Below are positions 59,801 through 61,955 of a stretch of 64,000 nucleotides of DNA, in pieces. The DNA is from Tubiluchus corallicola. Its lineage: Eukaryota > Priapulida > Priapulimorpha > Priapulimorphida > Tubiluchidae. The position numbers and the translations under genes were made by a program. A model generated the notes under the pieces. It was not told the DNA's origin, ran no database searches, and saw nothing but the letters and a program-made list of their open reading frames with translations. Positions within the stretch are counted from its first letter, which is position 1; the number at the start of each line of letters is the position of its first letter. Location: assembly GCA_030141605.1 (NCBI GenBank), contig JAQGDQ010000337.1, positions 60,001 through 124,000 on the forward strand, given 5' to 3'.

Positions 59801-61418
59801 TGTTTTTTATGTTTAACTGTTTAAACGATTATTATAGGTGGTTACTAATTGGCTTGGTTTATAATAATTATTTAAATCATTGTAGTAATTAAAATGCCGG
59901 GGAATCAATTAGCCAGAAGTTAAATGCAAAATTTGATTAAAATTGTCGAAAAAGCCATATTAGACCTATTTAAAACATGAACTCACTAACATAACATACT
60001 AATGAGCACAGGGTAAAGTTTCTCATACTACAAAAAATCCTATTTATATGTAATTTATACCTCCAGAAAATGTGTACCAGTACTCTTGAGTATTCATTTG
60101 AATTACACCTGAATACTACAAATGAATACAAATTCAAATACAAACTAATTCTACTATTTACAGCAGTAAATAGTATACTAGAGATAATAAATAAAAATGA
60201 ACAAGAAACTACAAAAAAATTTTGAAATTGCAAGAATTCTTAACACATGACTTCTCTCTAACGATTTTTCGTTCGTCTTCTTAAAATTTTTTATTTTGGA
60301 ATCATTTATTTAATCAATTCAATTCAATTCAATTTATTCGTCTCTTTTACATGATATAACAATATACAATATTTACATGAGAATAATACTACTATGATAA
60401 TTGAGACAGGGTGGCGAAAGACCAAGCGGTCACCTAGGAGCCACCCTACTTGTGCAACATTAAGTATGGTTAATCACGTGACACTAGAAATTGCTCTGCT
60501 TAAGGCAGTATGTCGTATTTTACTTAAAAAAGTGCAATTTGAACGACAAGTAAAATTTCCAAACTCTGAAACTTTTATACGGTGATTAGACTGTTAACAT
60601 TGTGTTTTGAACAGCAAAATAACCTATAAATGATCAAATGTCACAAGTTTACAAATTATGATAAACTGTATGGTCAGACAGGCATGTGCACATAATTTAA
60701 AATTATCCTGAATTTTAAATTAAAAACAAGAAAAATCTACACAGTTTCCAATTTGTCAAACTTGTAATGGATATTGTTTTTATAATGCTCAATTAAAAAT
60801 GCCATATTAGTGGACAATAAGGTAATCAAATTGCGAGATCTCTCATTGTAAATAAACGATCGTGTATGTTCGTACAGGTGCAAAGTTCGGCTAGGGTTCA
60901 GGTACAGTAGTGAGAAGTTCATAGGTCTATAATTAGTGACAGACACACACATGTAAGATTACATGCTTGTAATACATACAGAGTTCAAAGCTACAAAAAA
61001 TAATGACAAGATGAAGGATGATTTTAAACTGATGTTGACTTAACATTGTAATTGCCTAATGAAAATTAAAAATTTAATTGCAAGTTGTACAAACTCAAAA
61101 GATTTTCAATTTTAAAACTAAAATTGTTGAATTAAAATCTTAGATCTTATTCAAGTATACTACAAGTGATGTAGGGACAGCTTTATCGAAGTATAAAACA
61201 CTAATTTTTATAGTTCTACCATGTTTTGATTCCACAGTTTGAATAGTGCACTTTGTATAAAAGTTTTATCCTACTCCTATCTGCTACATGTTGTGCACAT
61301 AGGATACCTGATCTATATGATAGGCCGTTCCTTGTTGTATCTCACGTCGCTGTTTAAGATCATTTTCTGTTGTATCACGAGACAGTGCTATGTATTCCAC
61401 TTCCTTTTTCATGAGTTC
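3314..61418 (-). CDS. VWA8: VWA8-like AAA+ ATPase, multi-exon gene, both ends outside the window
   Basis: VWA8 is a large dynein-like AAA+ protein with a C-terminal von Willebrand A domain, located in mitochondria in vertebrates; its substrates are unclear. The span holds 35 placed exons (listed separately), about 4.55 kb of coding sequence. In protein order they give a degenerate first ATPase module (LVLEGIEKAERN), a second P-loop GGKGSGKS split by an intron, with Walker B-like LAILDGIHR, a third module with GNQGVGKNK and VLVVDEADKA, a beta-rich middle region ending in RLWETGL, and a glycine-rich GGTGGRDTAG linker. The first P-loop and leader should lie above 64000, and the VWA domain below base 1. 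Introns run from about 70 bp to 9.7 kb and host other genes on the opposite strand. All junctions are phase-consistent except that between the exons at 24467 and 20436. Identity comes from strong co-linear similarity to the vertebrate protein as I remember it. Confidence 0.93.
3476..3580. repeat. (CT)n microsatellite
   Basis: About 105 bases of almost pure CT with a short CCCT interruption, only 54 bases upstream (in VWA8 sense) of an acceptor, where on the minus strand it is a GA tract. Confidence 0.97.
4420..4585 (-). CDS. VWA8: VWA8 exon, GGTGGRDTAGLGG linker
   Basis: 166 bases, phase 1 to 2, acceptor TTTTCAG and donor GTAATG. Encodes GGTGGRDTAGLGGVGGPYRL, DAGHDVTQVSQAEKDAVPEE and ARKMAQKAFKER; the most diagnostic VWA8 segment. 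Confidence 0.97.
4850..4905. mobile_element. Solo terminal repeat of a pogo/mariner-type element
   Basis: Contains TACAGTAAACCCTCGTTATA, typical of Tigger-type termini. I found no matching opposite end, so it is a remnant. Confidence 0.5.
5022..5387. mobile_element. TIR-flanked small element, copy 1
   Basis: Ends are inverted: TAAGCCTTTTCACAG at the left and CTGTGAAAAGGCTTA at the right. No coding capacity. A diverged copy lies at about 50447-50842. Confidence 0.75.
5600..5965. mobile_element. Diverged copy of the hAT-type element at 33.3 kb
   Basis: Shares AATAATTCAGCACTTCA, the AGATCTTTGTAC block and the closing CTGGTAGAGTACTCGCCCC with the better copy at 33260-33654. The left end is eroded. 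Confidence 0.7.
6700..7531. mobile_element. Tigger/pogo-like nonautonomous element
   Basis: The right end, read inward, is TACAGTCAAACTTCGTTATA; the left contains CGTTATAACGCCAGCCTCGT after a poly-C run. No transposase frame remains. Confidence 0.6.
7718..8072. mobile_element. hAT-like nonautonomous element
   Basis: Ends CAGGGGTGCAG and CCACTG, with subterminal inverted TAGGGGGAGCAAG / GTTGCTCCCCCTA. Flanking octamers gttttaat and attataat match at 6 of 8 positions, as expected for an aged 8-bp duplication. Confidence 0.6.
9099..9177. repeat. (TG)n microsatellite
   Basis: Imperfect TG/GGTG run of nearly 80 bases. Confidence 0.95.
9840..10085. repeat. ~93-bp degenerate tandem repeat
   Basis: About two and a half copies of a unit with GGAAATTTATTTTAAATTC and ATGGGAACCCTGG; copies begin near 9880 and 9973. 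Confidence 0.75.
13264..13860. repeat. Purine-rich GGATAA/AAGGGG low-complexity satellite
   Basis: Strand-asymmetric A+G array with words such as AAGGATAAGGGG and AAAGGGTAAGG, grading into GATAATGAT-rich sequence. Not coding. Confidence 0.85.
14247..14346 (-). CDS. VWA8: VWA8 exon, NMPHAGGNMWAG
   Basis: 100 bases, phase 0 to 1. Encodes VTIERDSGKAPTAPKHGKID, then NMPHAGGNMWA, start of the glycine-rich linker. It is followed by the largest VWA8 intron in the window, 9.66 kb. Confidence 0.94.
14440..14644 (-). CDS. VWA8: VWA8 exon, GGCVRLWETGL
   Basis: 205 bases, phase 2 to 0. Encodes KSPYSGWLAEITDSNIILA, LVTVDAGGCVRLWETGL and ERSIVEWRRLL, nearly collinear with vertebrates. Confidence 0.95.
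14716..14775 (-). CDS. VWA8: VWA8 probable 20-codon symmetric exon
   Basis: Exactly 60 bases between acceptor CTTCAG and donor GTAAGA, phase 2 to 2, fully open: TKSPLFLFALSLDTVKSFA. The flanking exons also join in frame without it and then match vertebrates better, so it may be a cassette exon. Confidence 0.6.
15592..15670 (-). CDS. VWA8: VWA8 exon, HHKLRYIPVP
   Basis: 79 bases, phase 1 to 2. Encodes SDYLEVADLGHHKLRYIPVP, closely matching vertebrate SGYIEVTDLQSKKLRYIPIP. Confidence 0.92.
15716..15790 (+). repeat. tRNA-derived SINE-like fragment
   Basis: Contains an A-box-like TGGCCGAGTGACA and, about 45 bases later, a B-box-like CATTCAATTCCC. No convincing cloverleaf, so a SINE head rather than a tRNA gene. 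Confidence 0.45.
15855..16090. repeat. Direct repeat pair, ~65 bp, 171 bp apart
   Basis: AATTCACTAATTAAATTTCT...GTGAATGGATCGGTTTTGAATT recurs with a few changes at about 16028-16085. Confidence 0.8.
16398..16586 (-). CDS. VWA8: VWA8 exon, QVVRAVPAWKVPKDVFPPG
   Basis: 189 bases, phase 1 to 1. The acceptor TCAG at 16587 is required by phase; the AG three bases further upstream would give a stop. Encodes RPGDPRTVADINRMK and QVVRAVPAWKVPKDVFPPG. Confidence 0.88.
17075..17226 (-). CDS. VWA8: VWA8 exon, HQKITAPNRTF
   Basis: 152 bases, phase 2 to 1. Encodes NNQLSKVLHQKITAPNRTF and SSYANVAIGFPEI, matching vertebrate [27 protein letters not shown]. Confidence 0.9.
17717..18550. repeat. 26-bp minisatellite, about 32 copies
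   Basis: The unit is gagagaatgtgtgtttctct plus cactga. TCTCTCACTGAGAGAGA at each junction is an inverted repeat able to form a hairpin. Variants (GTATG, GTGCG, ATTGA, GTTACT) recur in blocks, showing higher-order duplication. It lies wholly within a VWA8 intron. Confidence 0.97.
18903..18989 (-). CDS. VWA8: VWA8 exon, QYVLTASKTDAG
   Basis: 87 bases, phase 2 to 2. Encodes QYVLTASKTDAGLIATCKI, matching vertebrate KYLLTKPAHIE. Lies about 350 bp from a long minisatellite in the downstream intron. Confidence 0.86.
19116..19528. mobile_element. TA-flanked TIR element, copy 1
   Basis: Perfectly paired ends CACTCATATCTCGGTTTGCC and its near reverse complement at the right, flanked by TA on both sides; about 410 bp, no coding. 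Pattern fits the mariner/pogo group. Confidence 0.85.
19632..20125. repeat. Interspersed repeat family R1, copy 1
   Basis: Shares ACTTACATAC, TTTTTGCATGCA, GCAGCCATTTTAATG and a closing block containing AAAAATATGTTTT with copies at 42.3-42.8 kb (opposite orientation) and 47.2-47.4 kb. Function and class unknown. Confidence 0.75.
20314..20436 (-). CDS. VWA8: VWA8 exon, AAVDKWLVTSVDN
   Basis: 123 bases, phase 2 to 2, acceptor GTTCTAG and donor GTAAGTG. Encodes DVLNAVCLNTGTSAAVTVPF and ANVKMAAVDKWLVTSVDN, matching vertebrate DVLEG...AEDKWLLVES. Upstream there are several degenerate copies of the sequence around its acceptor. Confidence 0.9.
20430..20865. repeat. Degenerate tandem repeats built around a VWA8 acceptor
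   Basis: CTAGAACAT-like motifs occur at about 20437, 20523, 20587 (CTGAAACAT), 20665, 20750 and 20847 within related flanks. The first is the acceptor of the exon at 20314-20436. Confidence 0.6.
20866..21370. mobile_element. TA-flanked TIR element of Tigger-like type
   Basis: Left end TACGGTGTTCCCTCACTACT, right end reading inward TACAGTGTTCCCCCACTTAT, about 505 bp, with CGCGG-rich subterminal parts and no open frame. Confidence 0.8.
21666..21911. repeat. 123-bp tandem duplication
   Basis: Two copies carrying TGTGTGTTGAAATCAT, TTTGATACAGCATGCAGG and GAGTCCGGATG, placed head to tail. Confidence 0.85.
22436..22500 (-). CDS. Unresolved candidate VWA8 exon
   Basis: Between acceptor CTTCAG and donor GTAAGC one frame reads KDIIVCYFDSIVFVVFSFDD, reminiscent of vertebrate NWLVFYKEKGNSLTVLD, which is the segment missing here. 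The homologous frame needs an incoming phase of 2, while the upstream exon ends in phase 0, and the outgoing phase also disagrees. An additional small exon, an assembly error or a false match could explain this. Confidence 0.28.
22900..23802 (+). pseudogene. Non-LTR retrotransposon fragment (LINE reverse transcriptase C-terminus)
   Basis: A decayed reverse-transcriptase tail. Upstream of 23123 the frames contain CEKYGIKWSISLNPNKTWLL, typical of the RT thumb region but interrupted by frameshifts and stops. From 23123 to 23614 the frame is open and reads SVNNILSSMG, TLINTYCLAIVLYGCE, WNIAYRKIFDFRQNESVKLL and LIDSRKLNFVRK, the C-terminal domain common in these elements. A (TAA)n tail at 23764-23802 marks the 3' end. 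Most of the element is missing by 5' truncation. Confidence 0.85.
23764..23802. repeat. (TAA)n microsatellite, LINE tail
   Basis: Thirteen uninterrupted ATA/TAA units at the 3' end of the LINE fragment. Confidence 0.95.
24467..24577 (-). CDS. VWA8: VWA8 exon, diverged segment after HEER
   Basis: Thirty-seven open codons, phase 0 to 0, acceptor TTTTTCCAG and donor GTGAGC. Encodes ANLTFFINPAAATVSPFKL, aligning with vertebrate NVILLLDTTGRALHRL, then KVSWRFQQE. The preceding intron is 7 kb and carries the nested lectin genes. Confidence 0.7.
24770..25115. repeat. AAAC/CAAG-rich low-complexity tract
   Basis: Imperfect AAACAAAC and AAGCAAGC array. Long apparent frames on the minus strand are only repeats of Cys, Leu, Phe and Val. 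Confidence 0.92.
25583..25877 (+). CDS. PAN/apple-C-type lectin gene A, exon 1
   Basis: Starts at ATG 25583 (MHKSIIFLFLMQCAWLCLS), a typical signal peptide, and ends at donor GAG|GTAAGT in phase 1. Residues about 30-95 form a PAN/apple-like module: ECVL, QCAAFC, GCIGFNIG and QCELS give the expected cysteine spacing. Potential N-glycosylation sites NQT and NDS are present. The product should be secreted. The gene is nested on the opposite strand in a VWA8 intron and is the first of a tandem pair 2.28 kb apart. Confidence 0.88.
26408..26802 (+). CDS. PAN/apple-C-type lectin gene A, exon 2 (lectin domain)
   Basis: Follows acceptor TTTACAG, phase 1, and ends at TAA 26800-26802; the two exons give a 229-residue protein. 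The C-type lectin fold is clear: GKCDSEFLEFRGSCYYL, ARQACIDKGGDLVSF, WFFTSGTD, YVWGSTG, then GEPHPSQVENYLF and HYVCEKL. The outer disulfide pair (QAC with YVC) is kept. The inner pair is lost: the cysteine after the EPN-type motif is Tyr (ENYL) and the usual WND-x-x-C is absent; an extra cysteine occurs in DAC. EPN reads EPH. Classical calcium-dependent sugar binding is therefore doubtful. Confidence 0.88.
26937..26942 (+). promoter_or_regulatory. Poly(A) signal, lectin gene A
   Basis: AATAAA 135 bases after the stop, in the context TTCAATAAAAAGTATGA that is shared with gene B. Confidence 0.7.
27864..28158 (+). CDS. PAN/apple-C-type lectin gene B, exon 1
   Basis: Same length, start context and donor as gene A exon 1, with substitutions scattered across the PAN module (DCAASCEHQPGCIGFN). 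All module cysteines are kept, and one more appears in ASC. Signal peptide is nearly identical, and the 5' flank is also duplicated. Confidence 0.88.
28988..29382 (+). CDS. PAN/apple-C-type lectin gene B, exon 2 (lectin domain)
   Basis: Same 395-base size, phase and splice site as gene A exon 2, stop TAG. Encodes GKCGSEFLEFRGSCYYL, SNARQACIDKGGDLVSF, and EEPQSGNGENYLFAIQS, ending HYVCEKLG. The EPN-type site reads EPQ, differing from EPH in gene A, and the inner disulfide cysteines are missing here too. Changes between A and B cluster in the loop 245-295 bases into the exon, the presumed ligand face. The intron is 829 bases versus 530 in gene A. Confidence 0.88.
29532..29537 (+). promoter_or_regulatory. 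Poly(A) signal, lectin gene B
   Basis: AATAAA 150 bases after the stop, in the same CAATAAAAAGTATGA context as gene A. Confidence 0.7.
30823..31485. mobile_element. Candidate Harbinger-like nonautonomous element
   Basis: Ends AGCCAGGTTTTCATGGGG and, inverted, CCCTATGATACCCTGGCT, flanked on each side by TTA. Interior lacks a transposase. Confidence 0.65.
31604..31800 (-). CDS. VWA8: VWA8 exon, VDLFDVFPTT
   Basis: 197 bases, phase 1 to 0. Encodes IHIATCNPVSLHTIFMD, VDLFDVFPTTMGAYKPM, PLGGALSGCVVVHEER, the middle beta-rich region. Confidence 0.92.
32464..32963. mobile_element. hAT-type nonautonomous element with perfect 8-bp duplication
   Basis: Ends CAGAGGTGTGCAAATT and AATTTGCACACCCCTG; both flanks read ctatagac (32456-32463 and 32964-32971). 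The interior has GCGGGCCGC-rich repeats near the right end; no coding. Confidence 0.93.
33260..33654. mobile_element. hAT-type nonautonomous element with AATTCGAATC-rich interior
   Basis: Begins TAGGGTTGAGCA and ends GTGCTCACCCCTA; flanks attgccgc and attaccgc match at 7 of 8. The interior repeats TTCGAATTCGATTCGAA. Confidence 0.88.
33783..34265. repeat. Direct repeat pair flanking the FN3 exon
   Basis: TCCTACTTCAGTTGATAACA followed by ATAATC and AACTTTGA occurs at about 33791 and 34206, the second just after the FN3 exon. Confidence 0.8.
34048..34223 (+). pseudogene. Orphan fibronectin type III exon, usherin-like
   Basis: After an acceptor TTTATTTTAG the frame is open for about 58 codons: GVITSFVLMRNGVELYEGLT, PYKVYIYNLKACTKAGCTVS. 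This is the second half of an FN3 repeat; the ACT-x-AGC-T-x-S signature is typical of usherin-type FN3 arrays. The usual exon end would be after CTVS, where GTGACA could serve as a weak donor. No other FN3 sequence was found in the window, so it is probably a displaced exon or part of an unrecognised nested gene. Confidence 0.62.
34434..34572 (-). CDS. VWA8: VWA8 exon, NIVCDVAVT strand
   Basis: 139 bases, phase 0 to 1 with acceptor AAAAAG. Encodes LPVESRMYKLDRVDAR and SYWNISMHETNIVCDVAVT, matching vertebrate WRIPLDEINIICDIAT. The acceptor is weak, so the 5' boundary is uncertain. Confidence 0.82.
34808..35243. repeat. 44-bp minisatellite, about 10 copies
   Basis: Unit gtaagtacattctatataga plus ctggtgagttgagaatcgta plus tgat. 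Each unit carries two plus-strand donor-like words, GTAAGT and GGTGAGTT. Variants are few, implying recent expansion. Confidence 0.96.
35718..35884 (+). pseudogene. Unidentified exon-like coding segment
   Basis: A strong pyrimidine tract and CTACAG acceptor precede 54 open codons ending in TAA: KQPESVWQIKLSGVNVELRQ, then HRALSVLFNFVKTAYPRGQL. Composition is protein-like and much less AT-rich than the surroundings. I do not recognise the family. It could be the last exon of an unknown nested gene or another displaced exon. Confidence 0.4.
36774..36880 (+). repeat. tRNA-derived SINE-like fragment
   Basis: TAGTCTAATGGTCAAGCTG resembles an A box and CAGGTTCAATCATT a B box about 75 bases on. Confidence 0.45.
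37228..37321 (-). CDS. VWA8: VWA8 exon, start of beta-rich region
   Basis: 94 bases, phase 2 to 0. Encodes LPLPAPKIVSIWNMTSQPGA and CPVEIRELT. I used the donor ACG|GTGAAG; a GC donor six bases further downstream would also be open. Conservation is moderate. Confidence 0.78.
37737..38284. mobile_element. TA-flanked TIR element
   Basis: Left TACGGTA...GCTTAATAGACTCAC, right GTGAGACTAATAAACGG...TACTGTA; about 548 bp. Contains repeated GACTSAATTAACCG-like words and no frame. Confidence 0.65.
38670..38821 (-). CDS. VWA8: VWA8 exon, VVRNVFDFDQYN
   Basis: 152 bases, phase 0 to 2. Encodes KFPDEGLVSVVRNVFDFDQY and HKHGIPIGAK. Confidence 0.95.
38962..39361. mobile_element. hAT-type nonautonomous element with perfect 8-bp duplication
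   Basis: Ends CAGTGGCATATTAACC and CTTAATACGCCCCTG; both flanks are agtacaag (38954-38961 and 39362-39369). Subterminal inverted CTAGGGCGTC. Confidence 0.92.
40080..40560 (+). pseudogene. LINE 3' fragment with zinc-knuckle motif
   Basis: Open frame 40142-40459 includes RLNMIKVKGNYKNEFKDQ, then LCPVCEEDDDTTEHMLRCY: a C-x2-C-x8-H-x4-C type knuckle found at the C-terminus of many non-LTR retrotransposon polyproteins. No reverse transcriptase domain precedes it here, so it is 5'-truncated. Confidence 0.75.
41177..41382 (-). CDS. VWA8: VWA8 exon, FGELRSMADQGLISYPYSTRE
   Basis: 206 bases, phase 1 to 0. Encodes DIYSCHAVDNPDIASEVEML, LQKLVLAFGELRSMADQGL and SYPYSTREVVNIIRHLQ, the lid helices of the third module. 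Confidence 0.96.
41681..41848. repeat. 42-bp tandem repeat, four copies
   Basis: Unit aattataattataagttaaa followed by gtcacactgcaattaggcca plus gt; copies start at 41681, 41723, 41765 and 41807. Confidence 0.95.
42285..42762. repeat. Interspersed repeat family R1, copy 2 (inverted)
   Basis: Reverse-complement copy of the 19.6 kb repeat, including CATTAAAATGGCTGCA and TGCATGCAAAAAGATAGTAT. Confidence 0.75.
43013..43132 (-). CDS. VWA8: VWA8 exon, MHPDFRMIVLANRPGFPFL
   Basis: 120 bases, phase 1 to 1. Encodes GRANVIVMHPDFRMIVLANR and PFLGNDFFGAL, the sensor region of the third module; nearly invariant. Confidence 0.96.
43133..44337 (-). other. VWA8 intron, nothing recognised
   Basis: AT-rich, unstructured sequence; no coding, RNA or transposon signature that I can support. 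Confidence 0.5.
44338..44479 (-). CDS. VWA8: VWA8 exon, canonical Walker B of third module
   Basis: 142 bases, phase 0 to 1. Encodes VRAVKLRHVLVVDEADKAP, a true DE Walker B, then CILKSLVESGGMILADGRRI. This is the module most likely to hydrolyse ATP. Confidence 0.96.
45218..45293 (-). CDS. VWA8: VWA8 exon, DTTVQTLTLQPTVKEG
   Basis: 76 bases, phase 2 to 0. Encodes DTTVQTLTLQPTVKEGLIVY and EDSPL; nearly identical to vertebrates. Confidence 0.95.
45850..45940. repeat. Degenerate tandem copies of a VWA8 exon end
   Basis: The exon end ATTTGCAATTGCACAG is followed in the intron by CATTTGCAATTGCACAAATG and then by TATCTGCAGTTGCGCAG, spaced about 36-38 bp apart. Confidence 0.75.
45923..46071 (-). 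CDS. VWA8: VWA8 exon, third P-loop
   Basis: 149 bases, phase 0 to 2. Encodes HLRVMEDMLKDFMLGEHLL, then VGNQGVGKNKIADRFLQLL, a Walker A motif, and NRPREYLQLHR. The final 17 bases recur as degenerate copies in the downstream intron. Confidence 0.96.
46488..46794. repeat. ~136-bp tandem repeat overlapping a VWA8 exon end
   Basis: Two intronic copies starting at 46488 and 46625 and the true exon end at 46760. The copied part includes 27 coding bases (DILFYENAQ) plus the donor. Confidence 0.9.
46768..46874 (-). CDS. VWA8: VWA8 exon, VPDILFYENAQ
   Basis: 107 bases, phase 1 to 0. Encodes HGILRIGQTEVPVHQPDS, then VPDILFYENAQ. The last 27 bases and the donor occur twice more in the following intron (46488 and 46625). 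Confidence 0.91.
47178..47449. repeat. Interspersed repeat family R1, copy 3 (shortened)
   Basis: Same orientation as copy 1; immediately followed by a TIR element of the same family that lies near copy 1. Confidence 0.7.
47450..47741. mobile_element. TIR element, copy 2 (shorter)
   Basis: Starts CACTCATAACTCGGTTTGCC and ends with GTCCGGTAAACT...ATGAGTG, the same family as 19.1 kb with an internal deletion. Confidence 0.75.
47985..48094 (-). CDS. VWA8: VWA8 exon, linker to third module (5' part)
   Basis: 110 bases, phase 2 to 1. Encodes FLPTMAKQTLDQNMAEANI and an acidic tail; modest conservation, supported by phase on both sides. Confidence 0.85.
48899..49014 (-). CDS. VWA8: VWA8 exon, LSTRQLIRIAQRLSKYP
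   Basis: 116 bases, phase 0 to 2. Encodes SLSTRQLIRIAQRLSKYP and NKACLTR, strongly conserved helices closing the second module. Confidence 0.93.
49442..49516 (-). CDS. VWA8: VWA8 small exon, LRLVHDLRKSTDPT
   Basis: Twenty-five codons, phase 0 to 0, acceptor GTTGCAG and donor GTAAGT. Corresponds to vertebrate LLSFTHKLRETQDPT. Confidence 0.88.
49978..50152 (-). CDS. VWA8: VWA8 exon, HPSFRIMGLAEPP
   Basis: 175 bases, phase 2 to 0. Encodes VHPSFRIMGLAEPPVVGS, then KWLNAETLTMFLYHHMRPL, the sensor region of the second module. Confidence 0.93.
50447..50842. mobile_element. TIR-flanked small element, copy 2
   Basis: Diverged relative of the 5.0 kb element, sharing CAAGCAAGA...CTGCTAGTAAATCACT and the GTTACTGAACTGATG block in the same order. 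Confidence 0.7.
51385..51884. mobile_element. Candidate TIR element, class uncertain
   Basis: Left CACTGGGTGTCCGCTG and right CGGACACCCTTGTG are imperfect inverted ends; the interior is more GC-rich than its surroundings and has no frame. Confidence 0.5.
51974..52087 (-). CDS. VWA8: VWA8 exon, VHDRELTLPDG
   Basis: 114 bases, phase 2 to 2. Encodes LVHDRELTLPDGTRLFRHDR, matching the strand and loop after the second Walker B. Acceptor is TTTAAG, slightly unusual. Confidence 0.92.
52195..52355 (-). CDS. VWA8: VWA8 exon, Walker B-like of second module
   Basis: 161 bases, phase 0 to 2, acceptor ATACAG and donor GTATGG. Encodes DMTARDLLQQR, LPNGDTTW and LAILDGIHRINAGTLAILQ. The Walker B position reads LDG rather than DE, as in vertebrate VWA8. 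Confidence 0.95.
52872..53035. repeat. Repeat shared with 61.55-61.65 kb
   Basis: CACCCATTCATTGCTTGACCAGG resembles CATCCATTCATTGACTAGCCAGG near 61580. Likely SINE-type. Confidence 0.4.
53227..53304 (-). CDS. VWA8: VWA8 exon, second half of second P-loop
   Basis: Twenty-six codons, phase 0 to 0. Begins GSGKSVLANQFARLLNYQ and ends EPIMLYQ. With the previous exon it gives GGKGSGKS, a full Walker A motif with an intron after the first lysine. Confidence 0.93.
53633..53767 (-). CDS. VWA8: VWA8 exon, first half of second P-loop
   Basis: Forty-five codons, phase 0 to 0. Encodes LLQSHMVHDTCLIGGK at its end; GGK is the first half of the Walker A motif, which continues in the next exon. Confidence 0.92.
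54130..54369 (+). pseudogene. Orphan metabotropic glutamate receptor exon, frameshifted
   Basis: Directly after an acceptor CTTTTTCAG, the frame reads YGASGIDAFKTLAREEG then VCIATSEK; a frame slip at 54210 leads to YENDEDKEFDNVVRALNS, ARVVACFCKGTTIRGLLEAT and GLVGYFTL before a stop. This is the ligand-binding (ANF-type) domain of a class C GPCR, matching metabotropic glutamate receptors just before their IGSDGW motif. No donor follows, and no other receptor exon is in the window. It sits in a VWA8 intron on the opposite strand and looks like a single relocated exon. Confidence 0.8.
55205..55335. repeat. GATGAT/AATGAT-rich low complexity
   Basis: Purine-rich imperfect trinucleotide tract ending about 80 bases downstream (VWA8 sense) of the donor at 55416. 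Confidence 0.7.
55416..55535 (-). CDS. VWA8: VWA8 exon, linker before second P-loop
   Basis: Forty codons, phase 0 to 0, acceptor TTCTAG and donor GTAATG. Encodes NFELLPSTSSELHGKVKVVE and a short VRITGDG strand; weakly conserved but placed by phase and by its flanking exons. Confidence 0.82.
55950..56012. repeat. Inverted repeat
   Basis: GTCAGTAACGG and CCGTTACCCTATACTGAC pair with a small loop-out, about 35 bases apart. Confidence 0.55.
56169..56400. repeat. 112-bp tandem duplication overlapping a VWA8 donor
   Basis: Copies begin at 56169 and 56281 with AATTATGCAATTTTAATAGA. The proximal copy runs into exon 56389-56493, so the distal copy ends in TTCAAAGTGAGTC, a duplicate of the exon end and donor. 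Confidence 0.93.
56389..56493 (-). CDS. VWA8: VWA8 exon, LYPYKLFLP segment
   Basis: Thirty-five codons, phase 0 to 0, acceptor TTACAG and donor AAA|GTGAGTC. Encodes EPHSLLLRLYPYKLFLP, matching LYPYSILL of vertebrates. Its last six bases and donor are duplicated 112 bp into the intron. Confidence 0.88.
56658..56766 (-). CDS. VWA8: VWA8 exon, SQESSSLGLPDFP
   Basis: 109 bases, phase 2 to 0, acceptor TTTTCCAG and donor GTAGTC. Encodes VSQMLSFAYTLLSQESS, then LGLPDFP, matching the helical region after the first module. Confidence 0.92.
56940..57014. repeat. Degenerate TTAGGG-like tract
   Basis: Words ATTAGGGATAAG, GGCTAGGGTTGAG, GGTAGGGTTAG over 70 bases resemble decayed telomere-type repeats. 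Confidence 0.5.
57366..57815. repeat. 50-bp direct repeats 400 bp apart enclosing a dispersed repeat
   Basis: GATTAGTGCAGATAATTCTT...GCTGCATTTGTT at 57366-57415 recurs at 57766-57815. Between them is a repeat shared with 59.2 kb. Confidence 0.8.
57424..57612 (-). repeat. Dispersed repeat R2, copy 1
   Basis: Shares GGTAGCTGCCATTCACTTTA and GAAATTAGTGTGCCGCTTTT with 59198-59502. A minus-strand frame common to both reads KKSGTLISIRECLRKAIMH, so it may derive from a coding transposon. Confidence 0.7.
57900..58114 (-). CDS. VWA8: VWA8 exon, ENFRVIALGLPIPRY region
   Basis: Acceptor ATATCAG and donor GTATGA; 215 bases, phase 0 to 2. Encodes SELDAWKLVKVDENFRVI, then NPLDPPLRSRFQARD, a highly conserved arginine-rich segment that ends the first ATPase module. 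About 85 bp downstream lies a 50-bp segment duplicated 400 bp away. Confidence 0.94.
58500..58735. repeat. Short-unit tandem repeat with TAGCAC words
   Basis: Mixed units acttgtagcacaaggt and ttgtaattgtagcac, about 230 bases, ending 64 bases short of an exon in VWA8 sense (just beyond the donor at 58799). Confidence 0.93.
58799..58966 (-). CDS. VWA8: VWA8 exon, first AAA module
   Basis: Fifty-six codons, phase 0 to 0. Contains LVLEGIEKAERNVLPVLNN and ENREMLLDDGRF, the Walker B-like and following helix of the first ATPase module. The acidic catalytic residues are not canonical, as in the vertebrate protein. Confidence 0.94.
59198..59502 (-). repeat. Dispersed repeat R2, copy 2
   Basis: Same family with a 120-bp longer interior. 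The shared minus-strand peptide is kept although other positions diverge. Confidence 0.7.
60300..60455 (-). repeat. 3' end of a LINE or SINE with (TTGAA)n tail
   Basis: On the minus strand GGGTGGCTCCTAGGTGACC...GCCACCC, a stem-loop, is followed after 70 bases by a TTGAATTGAATTGAATTGA tail, the organisation of many non-LTR 3' ends. Confidence 0.55.
61308..61418 (-). CDS. VWA8: VWA8 exon, first in window
   Basis: Thirty-seven codons, phase 0 to 0, acceptor TTTTTGTAG and donor GTATCC. Contains KEVEYIALSRDTTEND then LKQRREI, co-linear with the conserved stretch after the first P-loop of VWA8. The next exon upstream must lie above 64000. Confidence 0.93.
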
Positions 61419-61955
61419 CTACAAAAACAATTAATAACATTTTTTAATTTAGTTTTTTTACACAATTTTGCATTCTGTAGGCTGGAACCCAGCACTGAGC
61501 GACAGAACCGAAATCAAGCTTGATACGAGATAAAGAGCCTCAGGCAGCATGAAAATGAAGCCATATAGAACCGATGGTCATCCATTCATTGACTAGCCAG
61601 GTCGAGTGTTGCACCACTTTAGTTACTAAACAGATCCGGTGATCACTCACCTATTTCAATCGCCACAAATGCAGTAAACACATGACACAAAAAACTCAAA
61701 CAACTATTTTTTGCATAATAATAATAACCAAGTGCATTTCTACCAAGGTTTCACAAACTATCGTACAATGTATACTTCCATCTAATTTCACAATGACTTT
61801 AAACACTGCTCAAACACAAAGCAGTACCTTTCCATCTAATTATTATGGATTGACCTAGTCCAGTTTAATTTAAATGGTGACTGAAACAAATCACCCAAGG
61901 GAGTTAAATCTAAAATCACTAGGTGCGGGGATATTCATACGCGATGTCACCAAGG